A stretch of DNA of 64,000 bases, from the NCBI GenBank assembly GCA_028023455.1, contig JAQFVV010012508.1:923877-987876 (forward strand), in the 5' to 3' direction. Source of the DNA: Epiperipatus broadwayi (Eukaryota; Onychophora; Udeonychophora; Euonychophora; Peripatidae). Below are positions 12,380 to 21,546 of the stretch, one piece after another. The translations under genes were made by a program, and so were the position numbers. Every line of letters begins with the position of its first letter. Position 1 is the first letter of the stretch. The notes below the pieces were generated by a model that saw only the letters and a program-made list of their open reading frames with translations, did not search any database and had not been told where the DNA came from.

Positions 12380-12928
12380 CATTAGTGAAAGTCTGTGCTC
12401 ATATACCCTATATATTACATATATTGATACAGGTATATAATAAGCCTGTATTTCAATTATTACACAGTAGAGATGTCTGCCCATCCCTCGTATTTGTATT
12501 AAATGAATTATGACTTGTACATGAGGGGTCAGATTGACTTTAGGTCAACATGGGTGTGACGAGAATCTCGGTCTCAGGGTGGTCTTTGAGCGTTCCATCA
12601 TCAGATTTTCAATTGGATAAATGGTTGAAGAGTTGGAGTGCGGAGTGGATTGAAGCCTGTCCATTAAAGTATGAAGATTGGCTATCAATATATATCTGAG
12701 CACTTAATGCATATATGTGTAGAGATGATACTCTGGACCAACTGATGATTGCTGGTTTAGCATGAAATACATATATTGGTGATTATTCATCTTTTCGACA
12801 TATATGTGATCAAGTGTTTCAGTGTCATGAGATAGAATGAAGAGTGGTGGGTCGTGTGAATGTCTGTGCTCACATATTCTATATATTACATATATTGATA
12901 CAGGTATATAATAAGCCTGTATTTCAGT
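12380..12928 (+). mobile_element. Family D, head-to-tail pair (tail of one copy plus a complete copy)
   Basis: A 3' tail block (GTCTGTGCTCATATACCCTA through TAAGCCTGTATTTCA) occurs at about 12390-12455 and again at about 12863-12927, 473 bp apart. Between them lies a full D body with GGGGTCAGATTGACTTTAGG, TTCCATCATCAGATTTTCAA, GGACCAACTGATGATTGCTG and GAGTGGTGGGTCGTGTGAA in order. The simplest reading is two tandem D copies, the first 5'-truncated to its tail. Confidence 0.75.
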
Positions 12929-12929
12929 T

Positions 12930-13925
12930 AAAACATGATATTGTAAATAATCAATAAGTTAAATTAAACAATACAAATAAATATGTAATCAAATCTAAAA
13001 ATAATTCAGAAATTAGTGTTGTGTATATGTACATATCTTATGAATTAGGCTCACGACATCCAATACAATAAACGTGTAACCATGACAATGTGTATGTGCA
13101 TTTCTATTTAAAGCTTAAAAGAAAGAAGAAATGAACATAGAGAGAATGTACTCATATAAATGTCAAAACAAAGTGTGGATTTTATATTTTGATATAAATT
13201 ATTTAAAATTATATATATATATATAAGTCTCTATTTGACACAAATATTGTATTTACTTCTGATTTTGAGGAAAATTACATTTTTAATATAACAAAGAAAC
13301 AAGATTTTGTCAAAAAACAAGAATATTTTTGTAATGTGTATGCTTATATTCAATAAAAAAGGGTCATATATCACATGACCACATTTCTTTATTAAGCTGG
13401 GTTTGAAGACCTTTAAGTATCTGAAAAATTTCAGATTTTCTAGTCAATGGTTAACTCTTAGATAAATGCCGGCTTTGGGTTGGTATTTTTAGATCTAGTG
13501 TCTGAAACTACCCTAGCACCTCACTGAGAAGTGCCAAAGCATGAAACCCTTGGTCTGGGATTTGGGTGTGGTTTCTGATAGAGATATTTTAAATGCTTTC
13601 TCTTGCTAACCATTTATCACAAAGCGTGTTAAGCAACTAGCAAAGTTCTTTGTTTATATGCTAATATGTTTTTTATTTAAAGGATTAAGAAGGAATTTTT
13701 TTAATAAAAAAATTACTGTCACTTTTGATAAATATAATTTATAAAACAAAGCACAATGAACATAGTTGTAATCTTTTTTATTAATTAACAAGGAAAAAAT
13801 TTATTTTAATCCTCTATTTATAAATTTTTGTACATTCCTTAGTATCTATTACAGATAAAGGCATTAGTTTAGATGTTTCCAATAATTTTTATTAGTTATT
13901 CTTTAGAGTAGAGATTATCCACTAC
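12930..13925. other. AT-rich spacer, no gene seen
   Basis: A short TATATA tract lies at about 13210. The 13420-13660 stretch is less AT-rich (CTAGCACCTCACTGAGAAG) but has no open frame of note and no repeat partner in this window. Confidence 0.5.
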
Positions 13926-13929
13926 ATCC

Positions 13930-14081
13930 CTCCCACATAAGGTAAAGACTGGTTTCTATCCACTTTTAACATCTTGGGGATCATATATCTTTTTCACATG
14001 TATTTGGTCATATGTTTATGATCACACCCCTCCACAAGGTGTTAAAAGTGGATAGATACCAGTCACTACCTTGTGTGAGAG
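13930..14081. repeat. Hairpin core of family E
   Basis: Arms 13930-13979 and about 14030-14081 are inverted copies: CTATCCACTTTTAACATC pairs with GTTAAAAGTGGATAGATACC, and CACATAAGGTAAAGACTGG with CCAGTCACTACCTTGTGTG. A loop of about 50 bp contains ATCATATATC...GATC. Half of this hairpin appears at 30.7 and 31.1 kb without its partner. Confidence 0.85.
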
Positions 14082-14199
14082 TGGTGTAGTGACAATTGCA
14101 CTACAGAAATATTATTCAGTTGCTTCTAGTTTCCATGCAGGGCATATTTGAAATTCCCAAAAAGTATACATGTGATTGTTTGTAATAATCCCACAGCTC

Positions 14200-14955
14200 A
14201 TATAAATATAAAATTATAATGACTTGAATTCAGACTTTCAAACTTCTCAAAACTATCTAATCCATCTTATACAACTGATACACATGACCACATACATGTA
14301 AAATAGAGCAATGATCTCCAATATATGTATTTCATGCTGAAGCAGCATTCATCGGTTGGTTCAGATCATGATCTTGCACACACATATACAATCAATGCTC
14401 AGTTTATATTAAGATAGCAAATCTTCAACTTTAATGGACAAGCTTCAATCTTCACCACTTTCCAACTCTTCAGCCATCCATCTTGAGGACGGAATGTTCA
14501 TAGCCCTTGGTGATGGCAATATTATTGTCATACCCATGTTGACTTTTTAAGTCAATCTGACCCCTCATACACAGGATTTTAATATGTCCATTCAACATGG
14601 ATATGACAATAGTATTGGCATCAACAAGGGCTTTGAGCATTCCATCCTCGGATTTTCAATGATATAGATGGCTGAAAAGTTGGAAAATGGAGAAGATTGA
14701 AGCTTGTCCATTAGAATTTGAAGATTTGCTATCTGAGCATTAATTGTATACATGTGTGGGAGATGGTGATCCAAACCAATGTATGAGTGCTGCTTCAACA
14801 TGAAATATGCATATTAGAGATCATTGATCTTTTTCATATGTAAGTGGTCACGTGTATCAATTGTATAGAATGGACAGGATAGCTGTGGGGAGTTTGAAAG
14901 TCTGAGTTCAAGTCCTTATAATTACATTAAGTTTAGTATAGACAATATAAATATA
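14200..14955. mobile_element. Family D palindrome (two copies head-to-head)
   Basis: Left arm 14200-14560 and right arm 14590-14950 are inverted copies about 350 bp long. TTCATGCTGAAGCAGCATTC pairs with GAGTGCTGCTTCAACATGAA, and CATTAATTGTATACATGTG pairs with CACATATACAATCAATG. The centre, near 14575, contains the D 5' region (GTCAATCTGACCCCTCATAC). The D tail at the right edge (AGTCTGAGTTCAAGTCC) runs into the TA-rich site where the LTR retrotransposon inserted. Confidence 0.85.
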
Positions 14956-14962
14956 AATATAT

Positions 14963-16833
14963 TGTAACCGCCCCACTCATCAGCTTCCGTGCCGAAAGCA
15001 CATTAAAGTCACTCCTATGAATCTGCTGTGTTCTTGCGTCTGGGGGGTTACATAATGTTCGGAGAAGATAATTTCAAACATATATACACATACGCTTTTA
15101 TTTATTTATACGTAAATTCGGATCGAATCCAAGTAGTAGGCGCCAGGAGAACTTTACAAGAGTCCGCCACATATGTGCATAAGCTCACTCAACTATATCA
15201 CAAAACATGCCCGTGCATCACTCCAGTCGGAAGCAAGAAACGAACACAGCCAATATCACCTTTCAAATTATATCGCATATGTGACCTTTCAATCGCGGTC
15301 AATCAGACTTATCGCATTAGGGCCCGCCCTATATCCCACAGAACAAATCAATCAAAGCTTAATATTAATCTAAGAAAGGTATGGTAATATAAACATAAGT
15401 TTAATCAAATCCCAACACCAAAAATATCAAATGCATTCATTCATAACAAAAAACAAATTGGATCACTCCAGCACTCATTCCCTATCATATAAATGTCAAT
15501 CAATAACAAAATACTAATTAAATAAATGGTTTATTTTAATCTATTTAATAACAATTTTATGCCGGTATATGACTGACAAGCCGAGATAAATTAACTATAG
15601 AATTAAATGTGACTTCGCACATATATTTAAAGGATGTTTATTTGTAGACAAACTTATTCTGGTTAAGTTCTTTAATCATTCATCTATGGTCGCGAGTAAT
15701 TTTATCATTTAGCTAAATGTTTTTCACTAGTTATTGTTTTTAAAGTTTATCTACTCTGGTGCGTAAGTGAGTATGATTAATTTAAAGATAGCTACCTGTG
15801 GAACGTAGACAGCCTGTAAGAAGGATCCTGAGCGATGATTTCTTCTTTAACTAAGCATTCTGGCAATTTGCGAGGTCTCAAAAGCGGGTGTGGTCCTTAG
15901 GTGAAGTTTCTCTGGTGTTATGAGCATCCTAGGGGCTGAGCGCGGAGGTCCGGCGGTCAAGCCGTGAATTTTAGGTTCAGCAACGCATCTCCGTTATATT
16001 ATTATACGAAAGTTAGATTTTATTTCTACTGGTAAAAAAGAAAACTTTCTTTACAAAATCAGCAACTTAATTATTCCAAGCACATCAGTGATTCCGCTAA
16101 TTCCTTTTCTCTCGTAATTGCCCTTGTAATTTCTCTCTTCTCCCGCCCTCACACCTTGAATTTTTTTTCATCCAATCACTCCCATGCACCTGTGAGTCCC
16201 TTCATCCAATAGGTCCATCGAGTATTAACTTAATTCAGCGATTTCTGGGATCGTTTGCACCACTTTGGAATTTAACTCAATTTGGCCATTTTTTCAGGCA
16301 TTGTTTAGCTAGAGACAGAAGTCTGGGTTGTACAATAGCAGTGTACACCTTTTCTCACTTCTGTTTCTAAATTCGGCTTATTTTATCTAGACCTTACCGA
16401 CATATATCCGGCTTATTGTTTCATTTTTACTAACTTTACATTTACTAATTACCCCCCATTGAAAATAATTTTAGATTGCTTGGAATTTCAGAACATGTTG
16501 CAAATTAATCAATTCATTTTCTCTTTTTGTTCAAACATGATTTAAATGACTTAATAAAATGTCAAACCTGTGTTCAATCATTCATCTTTCTTTTTTAAAA
16601 AAAACAAAAAAAAACAAACTTACAACTAGTGATTACATATTTATTCTCAAAAACAACAAAATAACAAAAAAAAACTCTTTTACTCTTATTTCAATAAATT
16701 TGACAGGTACTCTTAAAGCAAGACCTTTTTTTTTAAAAGTTTTGTACCTGTCATTCATTTCGTCAATTGCATACATATTTAATCTAACATCATATGCCTG
16801 GGTTCAAATCCCATGTAACGCCATTCCGTTACA
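14963..16833 (-). repeat. 3' LTR of the Ty3/Gypsy element
   Basis: 1,871 bp, left-hand LTR, which is the 3' LTR because the genes run on the minus strand. It matches the right LTR throughout; about 11 differences in the first 280 bp by eye (near 4%), fewer further in. It lacks a block of about 47 bp present in the other LTR. The LTR end at 16814-16833 carries TGTAACG...CGTTACA, an inverted pair inside the terminus. The plus-strand frame 15028-15387 is not conserved in frame in the partner LTR and is not considered a gene. Confidence 0.95.
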
Positions 16834-16848
16834 TATCTCCCCGCCCGG
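16834..16848 (-). other. Polypurine tract of the Ty3/Gypsy element
   Basis: On the minus strand GGGCGGGGAGATA lies directly before the 3' LTR, the expected place and composition for the primer of plus-strand DNA synthesis. Confidence 0.75.
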
Positions 16849-16898
16849 TGTAGAGTAAAATCCGAGGTTGCGGATTTTAGCTCTGAGAAGGACCAAAG

Positions 16899-17447
16899 TT
16901 ATTCGGCCCTCTTCAGTGCCCTTGCATTAAAAGTCCCCTTAATCACTTTTCCTCGTGCCAGTACAAAGGCATTATTCCCGTATGCCCTGACGATCTCGTA
17001 TGGGCCATCGTAGAGGTCAAGGAATTTCTTAAATATGTTCTGTTCTGGCCAACTGACCGGATTTGATCTTACCATAACTCTGTCTCCCACAGTGAATGTG
17101 TTTTGGATTGGCCTATCGGTCTGCCTTCGCTTTTCCCCCATATGTTCTAATCTCCGTAATGCTACCTGGTTATCATGTTTTCGGTCCACTCTCCCGGTCC
17201 GGATCGCAGGTCTATCATCGTAAGGATACGGTATCGGTCGTCCGTAATGAAGTCGACTTGGTTCAAGCCCAGTGGACTCATTTTTTGAGGTATTGATCAT
17301 ATCAACGATCCGGGGAATTTCCCAAACCCATTTTCGATGATCTCCTGCAGTGTACACATGGAATAGCCGCCCCAACTCACGCATCACCCGCTCGCATGGG
17401 TTGCTATGCGGATTCCGGATAGATGTCATATAATGTTTGACCCCAAT
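16899..17447 (-). pseudogene. Integrase C-terminal part (Ty3/Gypsy)
   Basis: A 176-codon open stretch starts at 17429 in the same frame as the integrase core, from which it is separated by the TGA at 17448-17450. It holds the third catalytic acidic residue in NPCERVMREL (about 34 residues between it and the second aspartate, close to the D,D-35-E pattern), then a basic linker, and near the C terminus YDGPYEIVRAYGNNAFVLA, the GPY/F motif typical of Ty3/Gypsy and gammaretroviral integrases. No chromodomain follows. The frame ends just inside the polypurine tract, as expected for the last domain of pol. Confidence 0.9.
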
Positions 17448-17753
17448 TCAGTTCACCCATTGCCTCCACGTCCTTGATGCAAAGGGCGTACCATGATCTG
17501 ATAAAATGCACTTAGGTTTCCCGATGATGGGGAACTGTTTGGTTTCCAACAGTTTGATGGTCTGGTTTGCATTTGCCCGGGCCATAGGGTACGCCACGAC
17601 CATTTTGGAGTACAAACCATAAGTAACCAGTAAATATCTCTTCCCCCCAAACATTGGCAACAGGCCGTAGTAATCAATAGCCAAAGTGTGGTTTGGCTCC
17701 TGGACGATAATCGGTATCTGCGATCCTTTATTTGATCGGTTTAATGGTTTTGT
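17448..17753 (-). pseudogene. Integrase catalytic core (Ty3/Gypsy)
   Basis: A short open stretch from 17684 contains the first two catalytic aspartates: AIDYYGLLP and ILSDHGTPF, 58 residues apart. It is terminated by TGA at 17448. Upstream continuity with the zinc-binding domain is lost through an 11-bp tandem duplication at 17754-17775. Family knowledge: this domain joins cDNA to host DNA; here it cannot be made as one chain. Confidence 0.9.
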
Positions 17754-18088
17754 CCTCGCACAGACCTCGCACAGACCTCACACTTCCGGAGTCTTCTGGC
17801 AATGTCTTGGGACATCCCTGGCCAATAAAACCAATTACTAAGGTACCCCTCAGTCTTGCTGGTTCCGTAATGGCCACGTTCCTGATGTGTCTTATCCACC
17901 AGTTGATCCCGCATTTCCTTCGGTATTACGATACGGGTTTGTTTCCCATTCCCGGTTTTCCTTTGGACTATCCCTTCCAGAATAATGCATCGGTCCCGAT
18001 ACTTCCATAACCGACCCCCAGTCTCTTCCTTTTTTTGACCTGCTCCCACATTTCGCTTCCGTTCACGTATCGGATTATTTGTTGACAC
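17741..18088 (-). pseudogene. Integrase N-terminal zinc-binding domain (Ty3/Gypsy)
   Basis: The 115-codon open stretch holds an H-x4-H and C-x2-C set, HQERGH ... KCEVCARS, with GYLSNWFYWPGM between them, the HHCC domain that precedes retroviral-type integrase cores. Two adjacent 11-bp copies of CCTCGCACAGA (plus strand, 17754-17764 and 17765-17775) follow the second cysteine pair and shift the frame. The upstream frame change falls near a run of seven A on the minus strand (about 18035). Confidence 0.9.
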
Positions 18089-18948
18089 TCTTCGTCCCCT
18101 TCCTGGCCCCTCCGAATGTTGTTCGCACTAAACTCACCCTCTTTGCTTCGCCGGGTAGTAGCGGCAATGTACGCGAATTCCTCAGCCTCAACATTTGGCT
18201 GTTGTCCCACAGGGTAACGGCTCAGCGCGTCCTCAACCACGTTATCCTTCCTTTTGCAATATTCCACTTCGTACTGGAACTCCTGCAGGGCTAGGCTCCA
18301 CCTCTCTAATCTATTGTTTGTCAAAAAACTTTTATTAAGGAATTCGAGGCTCCGATGGTCGGTGATTACTTTCACTTTGGATCCGACCAGGTATTGTCTG
18401 AATTTTTTGAAAGCCCATACTATGGTGAGGGCTTCCCATTCTGTGACCGTGTATATCCATTCGGGGTCCTTGAGTAGTCGGCTGATGTAGGCCAACACCC
18501 TTTGTTCACCCTCCAGTCCCCTTTGGTACAAAGTTGCTCCTAGTCCGATGTCGCTACTGTCAGTCTGTACCCAAAAGGTCTGGTCGAAGTCCGGGTATGC
18601 TAACATGGTCTGTTTTAAAAATCCTTCTTTCACCCTCTGGAAGCTCCGTTCTCTTTTCTCATCCCATACCCACACTTGCTCCTTTCTTAATAATTGTAGT
18701 AGGGGTTCCATATCGTGGGAGAAGTTTTCATAAAATTTGTTGTAGAACGTGCACATTCCGAGGAATGCTTTAATATCTTTTCTCTTTTTCGGAACTGGGA
18801 ATTCTTGGATGGCCTGAATCTTCTCGGGGTTAGGCCGTATCCCATCCTGGCTTATGATGTGTCCCAAGAACTTAACTTCCTGGGTCACAAAGTGGCTTTT
18901 CTTTAGGTTTATTTTAATTCCCTTCTGTTCGCATTCATGGAGCAACAT
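17968..18948 (-). pseudogene. RT thumb/connection and RNase H (Ty3/Gypsy)
   Basis: A 326-codon open stretch. Residues about 1-95 are the RT C-terminal region (VKFLGHIISQDGI and FLGMCTFYNKF are standard Ty3/Gypsy phrases). RNase H follows with its acidic residues in VQTDSSDIGLGATL, EWEALTIVWAFKKF and VITDHRSLEFL. The segment after residue about 270 leads toward the integrase linker and is cut by a frameshift, ending in LFWKG. The true start is not an ATG: this is a mid-polyprotein fragment whose first codons overlap the previous frame at 18935-18948. Confidence 0.93.
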
Positions 18949-19426
18949 TTCTAAGTGCTGACAATGCTACTCTGTCTCCAGATGCTATAATGATATCATC
19001 TACGTACATGGTGACAAATTTCTTGACTTCATCTGATAGGGTTTGGTCCATGCACTGCACTAAGCCTGCACCACTATTTCTTAATCTGAAAGGCACATGG
19101 TTGAACTGGTACGCCCGTCCGTTATATTTGAATGCAGTGTATTTCCGATCATCTGGATGGAGGCTCATTTGCCAGTAACTATTTGTCAAATCCACAGTGG
19201 AAAAAATTCTCTTGTTCTGAAATCTAGTCATCAGTTCGCTCATGATGGGTGGAGCGTTTGTATCCAGAATTGTCACCTTGTTCAGCTGCCTAGCATCGAG
19301 GCACAATCGTATCGATCCGTCACCCTTTTTTACGGCTAAGATGGGGTTGTTGTATGGTGAAGTACACTTTGAAATAACCCCCCACTCTACCATCTGCTCC
19401 AGCTGAGTTTCGATCTCCTTCCGGTA
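18935..19426 (-). pseudogene. Reverse transcriptase palm/fingers (Ty3/Gypsy)
   Basis: The reading frame is the same as the Gag-protease stretch upstream, from which a single TAA at 19427-19429 separates it. Motifs in order: NNPILAVKKGDGSIR, CLDARQLNK, STVDLTNSYWQM (first catalytic Asp), YQFNHVPFRL, and YVDDIIIA (catalytic YVDD). The frame is then lost near 18960, a few codons after YVDD, by a shift of one base equivalent. All catalytic residues visible in this piece are intact, so the loss is recent in character. Confidence 0.93.
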
Positions 19427-20575
19427 TTAGAAAGGTATTGGATACGCCCTCATTTGATATGGGTTGCTGGTGTTCAACCGGATTCGGTGTTCGTACCCAT
19501 TGATTACTCCCGGCTTGTCTGAGAAAACACTCTCGTAGGTCTCCAGTATTCCTTGAATCTTCTCTCTTTGCCCTTTACTTGGTCCCATCATTTCATCAAC
19601 TCTTTTCTCAATCACCCCCTTTACCCTGATGCACTGCAGTTTCTTCTGCCCTTCTGGTTCTCTATTCATGGTTCCCCCAAAGGGCATGGTGACTTTCCCA
19701 ATTCTTGCTTGTTCGGTCCTGTAATTGATGCTACATTTTGCCATCCTCATGAAGTCAGATCCTAACACCAAGTCGTGTATCAGCTCCTCAAGTATTAACA
19801 CAATCTGGGTGAATTCCTGCCCTGTGATAACTATATTCGCCCACACCTGTTTGGTCTGTATCTTTGCTATTTTCCCATTGGCCAGTATAATCTGGGTCCC
19901 TTTCAACGGTAGGATTTTCATTTCTGTTGGCCCTTGGGCAATCCTGTCGAAGGTTTCCTGAGCCATTACAGACACCTGACTTCCTGTATCCAGCAGCGCC
20001 CTTGCATGAACCCCTTGGATTGATACCTCGATCTTTGGGCACTCTTGTTTTCCCCGAGGCCCTTCCCCCCTTTCATCTTGTGTTATGTTAGCTATCCTAA
20101 TTTCATCATTCCCTTCTTTGACAAAGTAGTCATCATTTTCGGCCGCATCCAACACCTCCAATACTCGTTTTATTTCAGTTTCCCCCTCAATAATTCGTAT
20201 GATCTCCCTGGGCAGGTTGCGCCCTGCTATCCTAATTTTCCGCTCTTCCGGTACTTGGTATTCGTTTATTTTTCTTAATCTCGCCATCTGTCGCTGTATG
20301 AAAGTACTGTACGTCTCATCCTCATCCCTTTTGCTTTGTTCGATTGCCCACTTTTCCCTTTCTTGTTGGGCTAGTCCCCAATATCTTCCCATTATGGCTC
20401 TTTGGTATTCTTCGAATGTTTCCGGTTTCTCTTTCATCGCCTCCCACCATTCCATTGCTTCCCATTGGATGTGGCTGCATGCAATTGCTATCTTCGATTC
20501 TTCACTAAACTGCCCGCATGGGCTTTCGTCTCCCTTCCCTTCGAACTGTTCGAGTTTAATCCACTTTCCCTCCAT
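19427..20575 (-). pseudogene. Gag-like and aspartic protease region (Ty3/Gypsy)
   Basis: A 382-codon open stretch from ATG at 20575. Residues 1-130 resemble a Ty3/Gypsy Gag/capsid (SHIQWEAMEWWEAM, then an arginine/lysine-rich FIQRQMARLRK). No CCHC zinc knuckle is visible, unusual for Gag, and DESPCGQFSEESK suggests an internal deletion. Residues about 185-280 are a retropepsin-type protease with ALLDTGSQVSVM (active-site Asp) and DLVLGSDFM. The last 40 residues enter RT (NPYQMRAYPIPF) and stop at TAA. Gag and Pol share one frame here, so no ribosomal frameshift site is needed. Confidence 0.88.
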
Positions 20576-20780
20576 TCTGTTTGATGATTTGTAATTAATT
20601 ATAGTAATCCGCAGCTCGTTGCCTACTACTCCGCGGGTCCCACTGACTGTCTTATCCTATCCTCAGATGATCATTGCCCTTCAAAATTCCCACAGCTCCT
20701 GTCATTCCTCCAATTTGGCTTCTATCGCTCATACTATCCCAGGTCCCTCTGTTCCCTCCATTTCTATTCAGCAGCTATCG

Positions 20781-21036
20781 ATTATATGTGCGGCTATATC
20801 TATTATACGGTTATATGCGTCTTTATATATATATATATATATACGCTATGTTGACTTCTTTCTTTAGCCCCCTTTTCTTTTTAAGTAAAACACAAAACTC
20901 CTAACAAGATATTATATGTGCGGCTATATCTATTATACGGTTATATGCGTCTTTATATATATATATACACGCTATGTTGACTTCTTTCTTTAGCCCCCTT
21001 TTCTTTTTAAGTAAAACACAAAACTCCTAACAAGAT
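20781..21036. repeat. 130-bp tandem duplication in the retrotransposon leader
   Basis: Copy 1 20781-20910 and copy 2 20911-21036, both from ATTATATGTGCGGCTATATC to CTCCTAACAAGAT. They differ essentially only in the length of an internal TA run (4 bp). The duplication lies between the 5' LTR and gag (minus-strand sense) and is not in the LTRs. Confidence 0.95.
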
Positions 21037-21526
21037 CCCAGTTACAGTACTTCCTTTGTGCAAGAATATAAATACGTCTTTTAACAATGCATTTTTTTTT
21101 TATTTGCGCTTAAATTATTTGCATTTAATTTTAACATAGAAATTAATTTATGAGTTTGTTTCCTTTTAATATACGATATTTCTTCCACGGAATCCCGCTA
21201 TTCCACAGCCTTCTACAACTATCAAGTATATTCGGACGCTTGATTATTTTAGTGCTAATAAGAGAACTAAATCCCTTTCCCACTCCCTTAAGCAACGTTT
21301 GATGATTTTATTTTATGGTGATTCCGAAAATTTCCCCCGCTTTAATAGATAATTTATTCTGTTATTTCGAGTGCCCTCTCTCTTTTTTTATATATATGTA
21401 ACTTTGAGCCTTATTTAGGCCGCTACACATAGTTTCTTCACGGGGTTTCTTTATTTAAATTTGCTTTCGTTGTTAGAAACGTCAGCTGTATCCACGTCGG
21501 TCCAACCACTTGAAACAATAGTTTTG

Positions 21527-21546
21527 GGCCACATTGACGCACCAAA
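21527..21546 (-). other. Primer-binding site candidate
   Basis: Directly inside the 5' LTR the minus strand reads TTTGGTGCGTCAATGTGG. TGG near the LTR edge, complementary to a tRNA CCA end, is the usual layout. I cannot assign the tRNA. Confidence 0.55.

Noticed and set aside
15028-15387. 119-codon plus-strand frame in the left LTR, with a similar 114-codon frame in the right LTR (21612-21956)
   Set aside because: A single-base difference shifts the frame between the two LTRs and the C-terminal parts differ; the frame is antisense to the element and has no domain.
18079-20904. Numerous plus-strand frames of 60-131 codons over the retrotransposon
   Set aside because: All are antisense shadows of gag-pol, which is GC-richer and so has fewer random stops.
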